From Hygrocybe punicea (Eukaryota > Basidiomycota > Agaricomycetes > Agaricales > Hygrophoraceae), in contig OY744473.1 of NCBI GenBank assembly GCA_963556145.1, positions 4,030,001-4,094,000 on the forward strand: a DNA stretch of 64,000 nucleotides, in the 5' to 3' direction. Position 1 is the stretch's first letter; each line of letters starts with the position of its first letter. The notes below the pieces were generated by a model that saw only the letters and a list, made by a program, of their open reading frames with translations, searched no databases and was not told where the DNA came from. This document shows, one piece after another, positions 44,290 to 55,719 of the stretch. Position numbers and translations under genes: made by a program.

Positions 44290-47200
44290 ATGACTCGCTC
44301 CACCATGCATTCGAGTTCTCCTGCATCTTCCCCGGCTCCATTCGTCATGTCCTCTGCGGCTGCCAGCACTGCTGCCTCCTCTCCTCCACCTTCGGACCCT
44401 GACTGGCAACAGGCCCCCACAGTGAGTAATTGTATGTATCCAGACCAACTCTTTCGGCTCAACGCGTCCCGTGTCTAAAGACCTCTCAAAAACCAATTTC
44501 TCTCGAGGATGAGGTAAATGTTGTCCGATTTCGCGTTGAAATCACGATTTATCGCGTTGTTGGGGCAGGATATTGAAGCCCGCTTTGCTCGTTTAAACTG
44601 GATTCTCCAGAAGTCCGCTGTATATGCAAACATACTCAAGGAGCAGATGGACAGCAAAAAGGGTGCCCTTCAGCGGCTGGCCGGTCCCAACAAAACTCCC
44701 AACAAATCAACTCATCGGCCGGCTACGAAAGGTGTTCGTGGCAGGAAAAGGTTTCGCATAGAAGACGATGAATCCAGCGACGACGAGTCTTCTTCGAAGC
44801 GGAAGAAATTGGAGGACGGACAATCTCAGCCTCAAGATGACGAGAATGACGGCGAGAGACTGAAACAACCTGCTTTGGTCACTGGTGCAAGACTGAAAGA
44901 CTACCAACTTGAGGGGGTAGAGTGGATGATCAGTCTAGATCAGAATGGGATTTCAGGGATATTGGGTGAGTTCACGACAACGAAATTGTTCCGGTATTCC
45001 CAACTTTCGAATCGTCCATATTACACATATCAGTCTTATTATCTGTCATTGTGCTTCCCGAGAGATGTATTGATATTTTTTTCCCCTCTAAGCCGACGAA
45101 ATGGGTCTGGGCAAGGTAAGCTACCATATCCCCACATCATCCGCCTTTTTCAAATCCATCTCCTTCACTAGACCCTCCAAACAATTGCTTTCAACGCTTA
45201 CCTTCGCGAGCGAAAAAACTTCCGCCCTTTCCTTGTCGTCTGTCCCCTCAGCGTTCTCCACAACTGGATCGAAGAGTTCGCCAAATTTGCTCCCGCGGTG
45301 AGCCTCTGCCTCGATCTCTTCCTGAATGGACTCGTATCTGACCGGTCGAGGTAGATTCCAGTCTGTATGTATCATGGCACACCGGCCGACCGTGCCGAGC
45401 TACGACGTACCGTTATGCGTCTACCCAAGCACAAAACTGCTAAAGTCGTACACGACATAGATTTAGATGGTACAGATACCAATAAGCGGAAATCCGATAC
45501 CAGGGGTGTGAAGAAAGCGCCTCCGAAGAAAACGAGACAAAGTAGACGCAAGCGGGCCGTGGTACCTCCAACAGAATTGAGGAGGAGGAGTAGTCGGTTC
45601 TGCAAAGCTGTAGAGGAAAGTGACGAGGAAGAAGACGAGAAGGGAGACGTCCACAGTGAAACACAGCTTTCGGACCAAGGAGACGATGCGGCCATCGATT
45701 TTGACGATGAAGCCCCGCCGAAATCTGAAGACGAGGACATAGATGCTGCCCGCTTCCCGGTGGTGATCACCACCTATGAAATGATCATCAAGGACCGCGT
45801 TCATCTTTCAGCCTATGAGTTTTCGTACATAGGTCTGTCGCGGACGCTGCTTCCTTTTTCTGTCTAACGTTGCATCCTTCTTCTCAGTGGTAGACGAAGG
45901 ACACCGTCTGAAGAATTTAGACTGTAAGCTCATGCAAGAGATCAAAAAGTATAAATCCGCTGGCCGCATGATTTTGACTGGAACGCCATTGCATGTTTGT
46001 ATCCCTCTTGTTTCTAAGATTGTTCATCGGTACTCATGAATTCTACTGGTTAGAATAACCTGGCGGAACTCTGGTCTCTCCTCAATTTCATCCTTCCAGA
46101 CATCTTTAACGACGTCGATTCGTTCCAACGATGGTAAAATTTCCTGAATTTCGAGGTACTTCCAGCTAACCAGAACACACTCCCATCTCACCAGGTTTAA
46201 CCTACCAACAATGCAAGAAAATCTTTCCTCCTCGCACTCCTCCAAAATCATCCATTCCCTCCATGCGATTCTCAAGCCCTTCCTCTTGCGCCGTCTCAAG
46301 GCAGACGTCGAGGTGAACCTTCCGCCTAAAAAGGAGTATGTACTGTATGCGCCGTTGAGCGAGAGACAGCGGAACTTGTATGATCAGGTGCTGGCAGGAG
46401 GATTGAGGGCGTTTTTGATAGGGAGGGCCGGCGTACCGGAGCAGCCACCAAAAGACGGAGAGCCAAGCGATTCACCGCGGAAGTTACGAAGCCAGAAGGA
46501 AGGATACAGAAGGAAGGACTATACATTCGACGACGACGATGACAATTTTGGAACGCCAAAGGTGGACGACAGAAAGGAAAGAGAGTCGACAAAGAACATC
46601 GAGGAGATTGGGAGGGCATATCAACACAAAGCCATGCGTAAGTGATCTGGTCGCAACACAGTTCTATTTGATTGAATTGTTTGTCCATCGTTGAATCCTA
46701 CAGTAAAGCAGGTCAATAACATGAGGCTGCAAAATACTGTCATGCAGCTCCGGAAAGTTTGCTCGCATCCCTTCCTATTCAACTGGCCAATGGACCCAGA
46801 CACACGCCAGCCCATTCTAAATGAAGAACTAGTTGACGCGAGCGGTAAGATGATGGTGCTGGATCGACTCCTAGAAGAGTTATTCAAGCGTGGCCATAAG
46901 GTCCTACTCTTCACTCAGTTTACCACAATGCTGGACATCATCGAGGTCTGCCCTCATCCTTCGCACTGATATTTCAGCTCACAACCGTATGGATCTTCCA
47001 GGATTGGGCAATTGAATTCAAGGGATGGAAGATCTGTCGCATTGACGGTTCAACGCCCCCTCTTGAACGGCGCGACCAAATGTACCAATTCCAGAATGGC
47101 GGAGACGCGCCAAACGCTCCGCGTTTATTCCTCTTATCCACCCGAGCAGGAGGACTGGGCATTAATCTGGTCGCTGCGGATACAGTGATATTCTACGACC

Positions 47201-47811
47201 AAGACTGGGTGGGCGTTCTTGATTGATCGTGTTGATGGATTTTCTGACTGGGCTATTAGAACCCCCAAATGGATGCCCAAGCCCAGGATCGTGCACATCG
47301 GATTGGACAGACGAAACCTGTGCTGATATTTCGACTCGTGAGCGCACATACAATCGAGACGAAAATTATGCAACGCGCGACCGAAAAACGTAAACTCGAG
47401 GCGTTGGTTATCGCCAAAGGCATGATATTTCTCGTCCTTTGACGAGCGTTTCATTCTTGACGATGTTATATAGGCAAATTCAAGATGCCCGCCTCTGTCC
47501 TCGGACGCAGCAAGCAAGAAACTGTAGCAGAGATGGCAGCGACTTTGCTCAAGCTGGAGAGCGAGAAGATTGAGGTCGTGCCGAATACCGAGGCGGGCAA
47601 GGCGAGTGTCCTTAGCGATGAAGACCTAGAGATGTTACTAGATCGCAGTCCGGAAGTATTTGCGGACAGAGGCCAGGGCTGGACATCCGCTGACAAAAAG
47701 ACAGGTGAAACGAAGAAGACAGGAAAGAAGACGGCATTCGCAGTCTATCAGGGGCCTGTTGATGCTGGAAATACAGCCTTGGCAAAGATGTTCGGGGAGG
47801 ACATGGATTGA
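44290..47811 (+). CDS. SNF2-family chromatin remodeler, LSH/HELLS/DDM1/Irc5 subfamily
   Basis: ATP-dependent DNA translocase of the LSH group, which in animals and plants supports DNA methylation and transposon silencing. Thirteen exons: 44290-44421, 44481-44513, 44569-44965, 45093-45115, 45172-45297, 45355-45832, 45888-45994, 46054-46133, 46195-46637, 46704-46945, 47002-47208, 47260-47419, 47474-47811. They sum to 2766 nt, 921 residues. Motifs in order: [14 protein letters not shown] (Q region), DEMGLGKT (Walker A, 189-196), [15 protein letters not shown] [17 protein letters not shown] (about 397-402; DEGH is typical of this subfamily), [62 protein letters not shown], and a C-terminal [16 protein letters not shown] as in HELLS. 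An unusual charged insert of about 109 residues lies before motif II. The last intron uses a GC donor. Confidence 0.93.
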
Positions 47812-47952
47812 TCTGTTGGGCTTCTTGTGGTCGCTGTTCACCTGATATCATTTATTGGGGTATAGTTATACATATATATAAATGTACAATACCTGGACCT
47901 ATATAATCTTTTGCATAGTGGCTGGAGGGATCGGTACAGTGGATATGAAAGC
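47812..47952. other. 3' flank of the remodeler gene
   Basis: Short AT-rich stretch with TATATATAAATG near 47871-47883 that probably contains the polyadenylation signal region. It is convergent with the decayed F-box copy. Confidence 0.35.
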
Positions 47953-47955
47953 CTT

Positions 47956-48718
47956 TTAGGCCCTGATCAAACGCGAAGGTTGCGTGAAACAATTATTAAA
48001 AGCATTATCACATCCTTCGAAGCCAAATGGAAAAGTCACTGCCGGCGGCATCTCGAAAACCCAGCCAATCTGAGGAATGGGAGGCGACTCCGGGGAAAGC
48101 ATGCAGTCAAAAGTGCAGTCATTCAGATTGGGGCATAGACGGAGCACCTGGAAACATTCTTCTACGTTGAAGTCGTCAGTAGTTTTAAACCGAGTGAATT
48201 GGGACCACGGGAGGGTGAATGGATGAGATAGGTCTTGGTTATCGGCGTTGGGCACGGCGCGAAGTCCGTAACATGAGGAGAAGCCGAAAGCATGGAGAAG
48301 AGGTTCCTTCTACTGGTATCGCACCGCTAATGTAAAAGGCGAAAACACCTTCAAAGCGCTTGAGTATGGGTGCCTGCAGGGTAGGGATAAGTACTGGGTG
48401 AAGCATAAAATGACCTGTCAAGCAGCTTGCCAACGTCCAGTAAATGAGATGACCAGACCCCACCTTCCCCCACAGTGGATCAGGCAACGGGAGTGGGGTT
48501 GGCCGACCTCACCGCCAAGTCCCAAGCTCTATTTTTGGTCTCAATGCCCGTGCCAGTGGGCGGGGGAGCGACCGATATCGAAGACCACACAACTTGGGCA
48601 GCGACAATGCGGTTGACCTCCAAGCTCTGTTTACCTGGCGAAGAAGTATCAACGCATGCAAAACGCTGACTGAGAGAGAAGACATTCGAGAAACATACGG
48701 CCCATATTTCACGAACAA
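47956..48718 (-). pseudogene. Decayed F-box/LRR protein gene
   Basis: Minus strand. From about 48650: LRQVNRAWRSTALSLPKLCGLRYRSLP, the end of an F-box region. Then in another frame HPVLIPTLQAPILKRFEGVFAFY, and in a third frame LSHPFTLPWSQFTRFKTTDDFNVEECFQVLRLCPNLNDCTFDCM, a leucine-rich segment with the VEECFQVLRLCPNL..CTF pattern of basidiomycete F-box/LRR proteins. The three parts are out of frame with each other, with stops between. No full F-box start or LRR array remains. It is a truncated relic, not related in sequence detail to the intact F-box gene at 42-44 kb. Confidence 0.7.
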
Positions 48719-48943
48719 CAGGTGAACGACCTTAGAAAGTCTAAGACAGAGGAGACGAAGATTAGTCGACGTAGCATCAGAGACTCGGTGAACCCGTAGC
48801 TAGAATGCTCACAAGTGAAATCCGTTCAAAACGTGGTGAAGCACACATAAGCAGCTTCAAAATTTTCCTTGTACGTTCCACCCATCCGCTTTCCCCTCAG
48901 AACCTCGCAAGTCGCATAAAGCTTTTTGGCCATTGCCACGATC

Positions 48944-50063
48944 ATGCCAAGAAAGGAGAGCAACACAGGCCCCATCTCCGCCCAAGCACAACAGGATCTC
49001 GTTTCTGAGGGCATCGAAAACTTCGAGCTGCCGAAGAGCCTCGTCACGAAGATCGCCAAATCAGCCGTACGTATCACATTCGCGTTGGGGTTGTAGTAAT
49101 TGTCCACCAATGTCACGGTTTTTGTTCCATCCCCAATGTTTAGATACCAGAACATGCGAAATTACAGAAAGAAACCGTGTTATCGCTGGTAAAGGGTTCG
49201 ACGGTATTCATCAATTATCTAGGTGGGTGGTGTTCATCTATCCATGAAAACCCGTCCAATTCACAAATGATGTACTTTATTAGCTGCAACGTTGGTTACC
49301 CACCCTTATTTTTGAGTCGACATCATAATTGACCCAACCGAGCTTCTAGTGCACACGACGTAGCACTGTCCAAGCAACACAAGAGTATCTCCGCTTCCGA
49401 TGTTCTGAAAGCCCTCGAAATCATTGAATTCGGAGACCTGGTTGACATGCTTCAAGGAGAACTCCAAAGTAAGACCAAAACACTTTGAACTTGGCACTAT
49501 AATATGTAAAGCCAACGTCACGGCTTTCAGTCTACAGAGAACACGCCAAGACAGACAAGAGCAAGAAAGGCAGTGCCAATATTAACGCCAACGCAAACAT
49601 CGGCCCTTCTGCCACCAAAGGCAAATCCAAGGATGGGGTCTCGGCGGCGACCATATCGGCCAAGTCGAAAGGCAAAGAAAAGGATAAAGTGATAGGTCTT
49701 CCACCGCCATTCACTTCTGCGCCTCTCGTGTCGACTGTTGGCCAACATGGATCTGACTTGGCTGGACCACCTGAAAGGCCTGGATTTGCGATGGAAGAGG
49801 ATGAAGAGATGGATGAAGCAGAAGAAGAGCACGATAGATTCCTTGAGGATGAGGAGGGTATGGTGGAAGGCATGGAGGAAGGCAATGTCGTGGAGGAAGA
49901 GGAGGAGGAGGAGGAGGAAGAGGAGGAAGAGGAAGAGGAGGATGGAGGTAATATTGAAGCCGAGGGAATGCAAGATAAATTTGCTATGGAAGAGGAAGAG
50001 TTGCAGCAGGATGCGCGAGGTCTACAGGAACCATCCGAGTTGGAGAGTCATACGGATGCGTAG
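48944..50063 (+). CDS. dpb4: Histone-fold subunit of DNA polymerase epsilon (Dpb4/POLE3/CHRAC17)
   Basis: Small histone-fold protein that pairs with a Dpb3/POLE4-type partner in the polymerase epsilon holoenzyme and in CHRAC/ISW2 remodelers. Five exons: 48944-49066, 49144-49222, 49284-49290, 49350-49468, 49531-50063. They sum to 861 nt, 286 residues. The core (about 21-115) reads SEGIENFELPKSLVTKIAKSA, IPEHAKLQKETVLSLVKGSTVFINYL, AATAHDVALSKQHKSISASDVLKALEIIEF, GDLVDMLQGELQ, which are the three histone-fold helices. Exon 3 is only 7 nt (CTGCAAC) and completes the AAT of INYLAATAHDVA. The C-terminal half is Lys/Ser-rich, then strongly acidic with an uninterrupted run of about 17 Glu near 49888-49942. 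The acidic tail is typical of POLE3, though long here. Start choice: MPRKES is the first ATG and matches family N-termini. Confidence 0.9.
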
Positions 50064-50293
50064 AACGCGTACGTATAATTTATGTTCCCATTTTTCATTG
50101 CATATGATAATCACAAATGGCGCCTTGCGTTTTCCAGTGTGTCAGATGTAAGCTAACAATCAAAAGTAGAAAGTCGGCAACGTTACAACAAGGACGAAAC
50201 TTGTGCTTTCAGTGCCGTACAACATCGAAGAAGCAATTTCATATAATCATCACAGCGTAATATTCCAACCAGTCTCAACTTGGAGGATCGTCA

Positions 50294-51500
50294 CTATTTT
50301 GGTACATAAGTCATCATATCCTCCAAAAAATAATGTTCTGGGGCTAGAGAAAGAAACTGGTTACTCATCGCTCGATTCGCCTCCGTACGCCCCATCTTCT
50401 CTTTTTGAGTTTCCGCGTACGCCTTCAATATTTCCTCCAGAGGCACGAAGCTAATCCTTTCAGTGCTATACAAAATGTATCTGTGAAATGCGGTTGAGAC
50501 AGTAGTTGAAATGTGAAGGTGTGTTCGCACCCCCCAAAGACGACAACATCAGGGGCCTGTAAGCACAAAGATTTCAGGGTGTCAGTACGACCGTTTCGAC
50601 GAACATGCAACGCACAGCTTGCTTAGCTGCAATAACGGTTTTGTTGAGAATATTCATCTGGAGATCCGTCCCGCTCCTGCGGGAAAGAGGAGTTGTTTAT
50701 TTAATGCAAGTGAAGGTGAGGGAAATGATGATTTACGGGTATGCAAAATCAGCAACCTGGATCTTCTGGCCCCCAAACACCTCATGCTTGTACGACTTTG
50801 CTTGGAGATGAATAGCACGGCGCTCGACTTTCCCGTTCACTGGATTCTTGTGAGTAAATTTCCAGAGGTAATCGTACCCGAGTTGCGCTTCTTGGACCGG
50901 ACCAGGACGATCCTAAATATTAATGGTCGCTGTCAGCCCCAATTATGTTGCAAAACATCATGTTCCTTGTCGTGGTCTCTTACCCAGTTCACTTTAGCCT
51001 CTCGCTTAAACATATGAAGGAGCACTTGATCTGTTAGGCCGCGTTCATCCGGTGCAGATCCGACTATCTGTTGAAATAGTTGGAAAAACGGAACGACTTC
51101 TCGCCTGGCACTCTCGAAGCCTTGTTGGAAAATAGTGGTACTGATTTGTGGGAATTCGGGTCCGGCTGACATAGGTGAAAGCGTGCTGGTAGTGGTGAGA
51201 AGGGAGTCTGTGAAAATGATGGTGTTGTCTGCCAGTGGCAACTGCCGGAACTCTTTTGGGAGGAACGTCCCAATGGCATGGAGACCCCTGCACTGGCGTA
51301 ATTTTTTCCCACAGAAAGCATCATTTGCTCGGCCAAAACTGGGAGTGATTGGACGTACATCTTTCTCTCTCTGCTCGGCCACGATGATCCGGATCGACTT
51401 GCGTACACCCGCAAAGACATTCGCCTCGTCATGTGCGGCTTGCAGGTCCACGCACAAGCCGACGTCTGTGTAATGGACGGCAATCTCTTCTTTCTTGTCG
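50294..51500 (-). CDS. Uncharacterised multi-exon gene, model incomplete
   Basis: Minus strand. A clear exon runs from about 51490 to 50984. It reads KKEEIAVHYTDVGLCVDLQAAHDEANVFAGVR, RIIVAEQREKDVRPITPSFGRAND, HAIGTFLPKEFRQLPLADNTIIFTDSLLT and FESARREVVPFFQLFQQIVGSAPDERGL. Intron 50983-50913 is followed by exon 50912-50737 (DRPGPVQEAQLGYDYLWKFTHKNPVNGKVERR). Intron 50736-50677 leads into SGTDLQMNILNKTVIAAKQAVRCM. The last parts down to 50294 include RYILYSTERISFVPLEEILKAYAETQKEKMGR and end MMTYVPK. The junctions after 50600 and the 5' end are not resolved. Conservation-like composition and clean introns argue for a real gene. I do not recognise the family. Confidence 0.5.
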
Positions 51501-51559
51501 TGCAGTCATCCCCCCATTCCTCGGATCGCGAATCTAGATCAGGAGGGGATGACACGTTG

Positions 51560-52890
51560 GGATAGGCGTATCATTTTGCAGTGCTATGAGGCTTTCAAAC
51601 GGTTTTTGTGAGCCTGTCTGTCGTCCTCTTCGGTTGTGGATGATGAGAGTGGGTTCTTTGGGGCTTGTGTATGATTTTAATAGTAGTTGAAGATGCTATG
51701 TGCAGGGCGCCGATCCACGTCGTCTTCCAGTCGTATATTGTGTGATATCAGCTCCCAGATCTCGGAGACGTTGCCAAAGAAGTATGCCGGAGTTATGTGC
51801 AGTTGGTTAGTGAGCTAATGTCGCTGGCGCAACCTTGCCATCGGATCTCCACGTTCAGAAAACCCCGCATCCGAACACGACACGGTCGGAGACATTCTTA
51901 ACGGGCTCGAATTCTTCTCAATCTGCACCGTCTCCGGATCAGCAGCTACCCCATGCCCGTGTCCATACATTCGGCGGTCCAGCACGAATGACACAGCTCA
52001 GTGGTAGTGATGACCTCTCGAGGACGGCTGCTGCTCGTTCTGCGTAGGACGAAACTCAGCCATGTAGTGGCCACGCTGCCCAGAAGGTGCCTCCGATGTC
52101 CACAGATTCCCTGATCTGCGTCGAGAGCACGAGGTGGACAGGATCGATCTCTGCCTTGGTTGGTTCATAGAACTGTATGTCGTTCCGGATTCAGAATATG
52201 AGTACTTTGTCCCCCCCCCTCTCTCGCCCATGCGAGAATCTAGTGTGAGTTGATGGTCTGCAGGCTTGAAATTATCGAAGCAAGCGTACTCGCTGCCTCA
52301 TAACACGGATGTGTGGGGATGTAGGAGGAAGACATGCTGGGAATCGCCTGCCAGGAAATCTGTGTGGTAACACATACACGATGTGTTTTTGAATTCGTTT
52401 CAGACTATCTGTGAACAATAACTCCATGATACACACTACGTGCAATTGCAAGTCGCCGGGACAAAAGAGATCCAGTGCCTACTAGGAGGCGCCTCTGTCT
52501 TTTATCATTTTTTGGGATGCTCAGCTCACCGAAATGATTCTCTGAAGCACACTACAGCGGTGGTGGGTTGAACTTGCCTGGCTATGCGAAGTGGTTGTGC
52601 GATTTCGGTGAGAATGGCTTGTTGGACTTGATAGACGTCTTTCTACATGTATGTGAGCTCCGGGGCCATCCCTCAACCGCCTGTTGTTGCTGTAATCTAG
52701 AAATCATACCAGAGATACAAAATCAGTTAAAAATGGTGTCATGTTACACAGGTTCATCGCACTATAACAGTAACATACTTTGAGGTAGGTTGCATGAGAG
52801 TGGACAAAAGAATATGGCAGTGCGCCTTCATCTACGTGGGATGCTTGTACGGCTCGTCGACTCACTTGCAGACCCCCTCCCCACCCCCTT
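51560..52890. other. Intergenic region, no supported gene
   Basis: One short plus-strand frame (51835-52047, Ser/Thr/Pro-rich, ending DDLSRTAAARSA) might be an exon fragment, but neither a start context nor a following exon could be found. The rest shows no coding or repeat signal. Confidence 0.4.
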
Positions 52891-53740
52891 TCAATTCCCT
52901 GATTGAGGGCGCAATATGTCCATCTTCTGCCTTTTGACAGGACGCATGTCCAACCAGCGTCTATAACGTGCTAAGGCAGTTTGGGCCATTGCTAAGGTGA
53001 AGTACCTACAAAAATACGCCCAATCAATGCCAACCCAGTCATGGTTGAGGCCTTCACCTTCATCACCATCTTCATCGCTGTCAGCATCCTCATCGCGCTC
53101 CTCATCTTCAGCATCACGGACCTCCTTACTTCTCAGCCTAGCGCAGATGGCGGCATAAACCCGGTTCAGTACCGCATCAACATGAGTGAGGTCTTGTCCT
53201 GGTGGCAACAAGATCTTCAAGTTGGGGCGTCGTTATTCACTGAAAGGATCAAAGTGGCGAACAACTTACTGCAGAGGTTGGGCGTTCCAAGTCGAAATCA
53301 CCAGCTTCGTAAACAAAGATTTCTACCTCACATTGACCAATCCACGTGCCTTCCGGTGTGAATATGGGACCCCATGGATTGTCCTCTTTAATATCGAAAT
53401 CCCAAGCTGTTCGGTGTAGTGCCGGATCGCTGGGGCTGAATTGGGTAGCGTGGTAGAAGGGGTACGGTAGGCGGGGCTCTCCGTGATGTTAACAACGATG
53501 GACCCTAGAAGCATGTCGGAGGCCTTCATAATCATCGAAACTTTGGCCTGTAAATCAGACAAGTTCTCGTTGTTTGCAACTTCGATAATGAGCAGTTCCT
53601 CCGAAAATCTTCGCGGTTGTAATGTAGAGTAAACCAAAAGACCATCAGGGATTGCGATGAAAGTCTCTCCACGAAGTGCTCTCGTGCTAGCGAAGACAAC
53701 ATGATGTTTGGTGTGATCGATTTCCAACCGGTCTAGGCCA
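52891..53740 (-). CDS. Uncharacterised basidiomycete protein, 5' end unresolved
   Basis: Minus strand. First visible exon from about 53738: RLEIDHTKHHVVFASTRALRGETFIAIPDGLLVYSTLQPRRFSEELLIIEVANNENLSDLQAKVSMIMKASDM, ending NITESPAY. A 59-bp intron (GTACCC..ACAG) joins PWDFDIKEDNPWGPIFTPEGTWIGQCEVEIFVYEAGDFDLERPTSA. A second intron of about 55 bp joins ILLPPGQDLTHVDAVLNRVYAAICARL, followed by an acidic stretch and DWVGIDWAYFCRYFTLAMAQTALARYR. The stop is at 52891. The opening codons are missing: a splice acceptor at about 53739 suggests an upstream exon that I could not find, so truncation is possible. I have seen similar repeated hypothetical proteins in this fungal class; no function is known to me. 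Confidence 0.5.
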
Positions 53741-54182
53741 TCAAATTTGTTTTTTCAGCAGCCTGAGGCGCTGAGGCTCTCACGTGTAGGAGGTTGGGAG
53801 CTTCGCTAGGAAACTTCAGACCTGCTCAATCGGATCTTTGGATAACACAGTGAGTACTGAACAATAAACCTTGATGAACAGGAATCACCTTGTGAATGGA
53901 TACGAGTACTCTTTCTCGTAGCCGCATTTATCTTCATTTGAGCACTCAATGTTGGTTTAGGGGAAAGTCTGAGTGATCCTGTTTCGTCGGTGCTTTGGAC
54001 TTGGAGGAGGCATTAATATTGCTGAATGTCCTGACCAAGCGTGGAACCTGAGATGACGGTGAGGATCCATAGATGGAATGCATGGCTGGGGTTTGCTTGA
54101 ACTTGCCAGTGAATGCTCGTAATGCCTAATGTAGGAAGCCAGAAATGGCGACAACACGGTCAACTTCGCCCGCTACCTAACC
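53741..54182. other. Intergenic region, divergent promoters
   Basis: About 440 bp between the minus-strand uncharacterised gene and the glycoprotein gene. No repeat or RNA gene is seen. It presumably contains the glycoprotein promoter; a short minus frame at 53957-54163 has no support. Confidence 0.4.
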
Positions 54183-55719
54183 ATGTTCATGTTCATGTTC
54201 ATGTACACAGTCTTCGTCTTGGGAGCTTCCACTCTTTTTGTTAACGCTCAGACCACCTCTGCTCCGACTTCTTCTGTTACCGCTCCGAGTCAGACCACCT
54301 CTGCGCCAACTTCTTCTGTTACTTTAGGCGCCTCTCCTCTTCCTCTCACCCAGTACGCATTTACATACCCCAATCTCGTATGTGGTTAAACTATCTAAAG
54401 GTATATCATGCTGAAAAGGTTTTCACTTACAGCCAGAACAGGTCAACCCTTTCCCGGTTGGACGAGGACCTCAGTCAGGTTACAATATTTGCAACTCGAC
54501 CACAGTATGTATTTCTTTGAGAAGAGAACCGAAACGGACTGTTACACTCGTATCCCTATATCTAGGAGGGGCCAAATTCAAAATGCCAGACCATGTTTGT
54601 TAACTCAATCGAAGGTTCGTCAAGTCTCTATACCGGATATCTTTCCACTCACGAGGTACTGTATGCGCAGACTTCTGTCTTTGGGGTTCTCCGGCCCCGA
54701 ATGGCACGATCGGCGACATTGAAGCTGTGGTTGTAGCCTACTGCACCAAGCCGGGCCATGGAACTCGTGTGATGCCTCCAGGAACTCTTACGGCTGTGTA
54801 TGATTCACCGGTACTTACGGCTGTCCCATTATTATTGATCAACATTATGAGAATAGTCAATTCATCAAAACCACTGGATACATTCAACTCACTGGCCTCT
54901 TCAACCAAAGCGGCATTGGGCTCACGCCTACTGACGCCGGAGTGAGTCTATTCTACCACTCTTTTTTTTAGTCGCATCTCCAATCTCATTTGTCTAGGGC
55001 GAACTTGACCCCCATGGTGCCGATCTGGTACACTTTTGCTCACTCGCAGGTCTAATTATGTCCTTGAAACTGTTTTACCATTACAGGCAGGAAACCCGCT
55101 TGGCGGCCTTGTATTCTCGAACAACTTGCCTTCTTCTACAGACAACACCACCATTCTCCAGGTCCGAAACTGGAGCAAGTATGTTTGGGCAGCGTTATCT
55201 CAGACGTTCGGTATCTAACGTTCGGCTGACCGTAGCTTCGTTGGGAGTAACATGTTCTGTATGAAGGCCTGCGATCCGACCGTGACGTCACCTGACTACT
55301 GCCAGAACATTTATGATACGCAAGGCTGCCAGTTCAACATGCCTGCCTCATATGCTCCCAACATGTTCACTTCCTGCCAAGGTGACAACCAACTCCCGCC
55401 CGGTGCTGCCCCAGTGATACCGGCAACCTCCTCATGTACTACCTACACAAGCTCCCTATTATACCCCGATGTTCATACCGTTTTTTCTTACGATTGTTCC
55501 CTTATCTGAAACATCTGATTTGTTACTCAGGCATCCACAGCGACGACGACGACGGCCAAAACCACCTCCACATCCTCCAGTTCTGGTGCGCCAGCAGCCA
55601 GCACGGGCGCTTCTCACACTGGCGCCGCTTCCGCCGTGGTCCAATCTGGTGCTGGATGTTTTGCAGTGGCTGCAAGTATCGTGGTGACTGCATTTGCAGG
55701 CGTGGCCGTTGTGTTATAG
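54183..55719 (+). CDS. Secreted macrofage activating glycoprotein-like protein, probably GPI-anchored
   Basis: Nine exons: 54183-54377, 54433-54504, 54566-54614, 54671-54797, 54857-54941, 54998-55027, 55087-55178, 55236-55479, 55531-55719. They sum to 1083 nt, 360 residues. A signal peptide (MFMFMFMYTVFVLGASTLFVNA) is followed by a Thr/Ser/Pro repeat (TTSAPTSSVT, twice) likely to be O-glycosylated. The conserved body reads QVNPFPVGRGPQSGYNICNSTT, DFCLWGSPAPNGTIGDIEA, VVAYCTKPGHGTRVMPPG, QFIKTTGYIQLTGLFNQ, GGELDPHGADL, GNPLGGLVFS, MFCMKACDPTVTSPDYCQNIYDTQGCQFNMP, which is the pattern of the basidiomycete family named macrofage activating glycoprotein. The C-terminus is Ser/Thr/Ala-rich and ends in a hydrophobic tail (FAVAASIVVTAFAGVAVVL), as for a GPI signal. 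Cell-surface or wall role is inferred; biochemical function is not known. Confidence 0.88.

Noticed and set aside
51835..52047. Small Ser/Thr-rich plus-strand gene
   Set aside because: No credible start, splice partner or homology was recognised.
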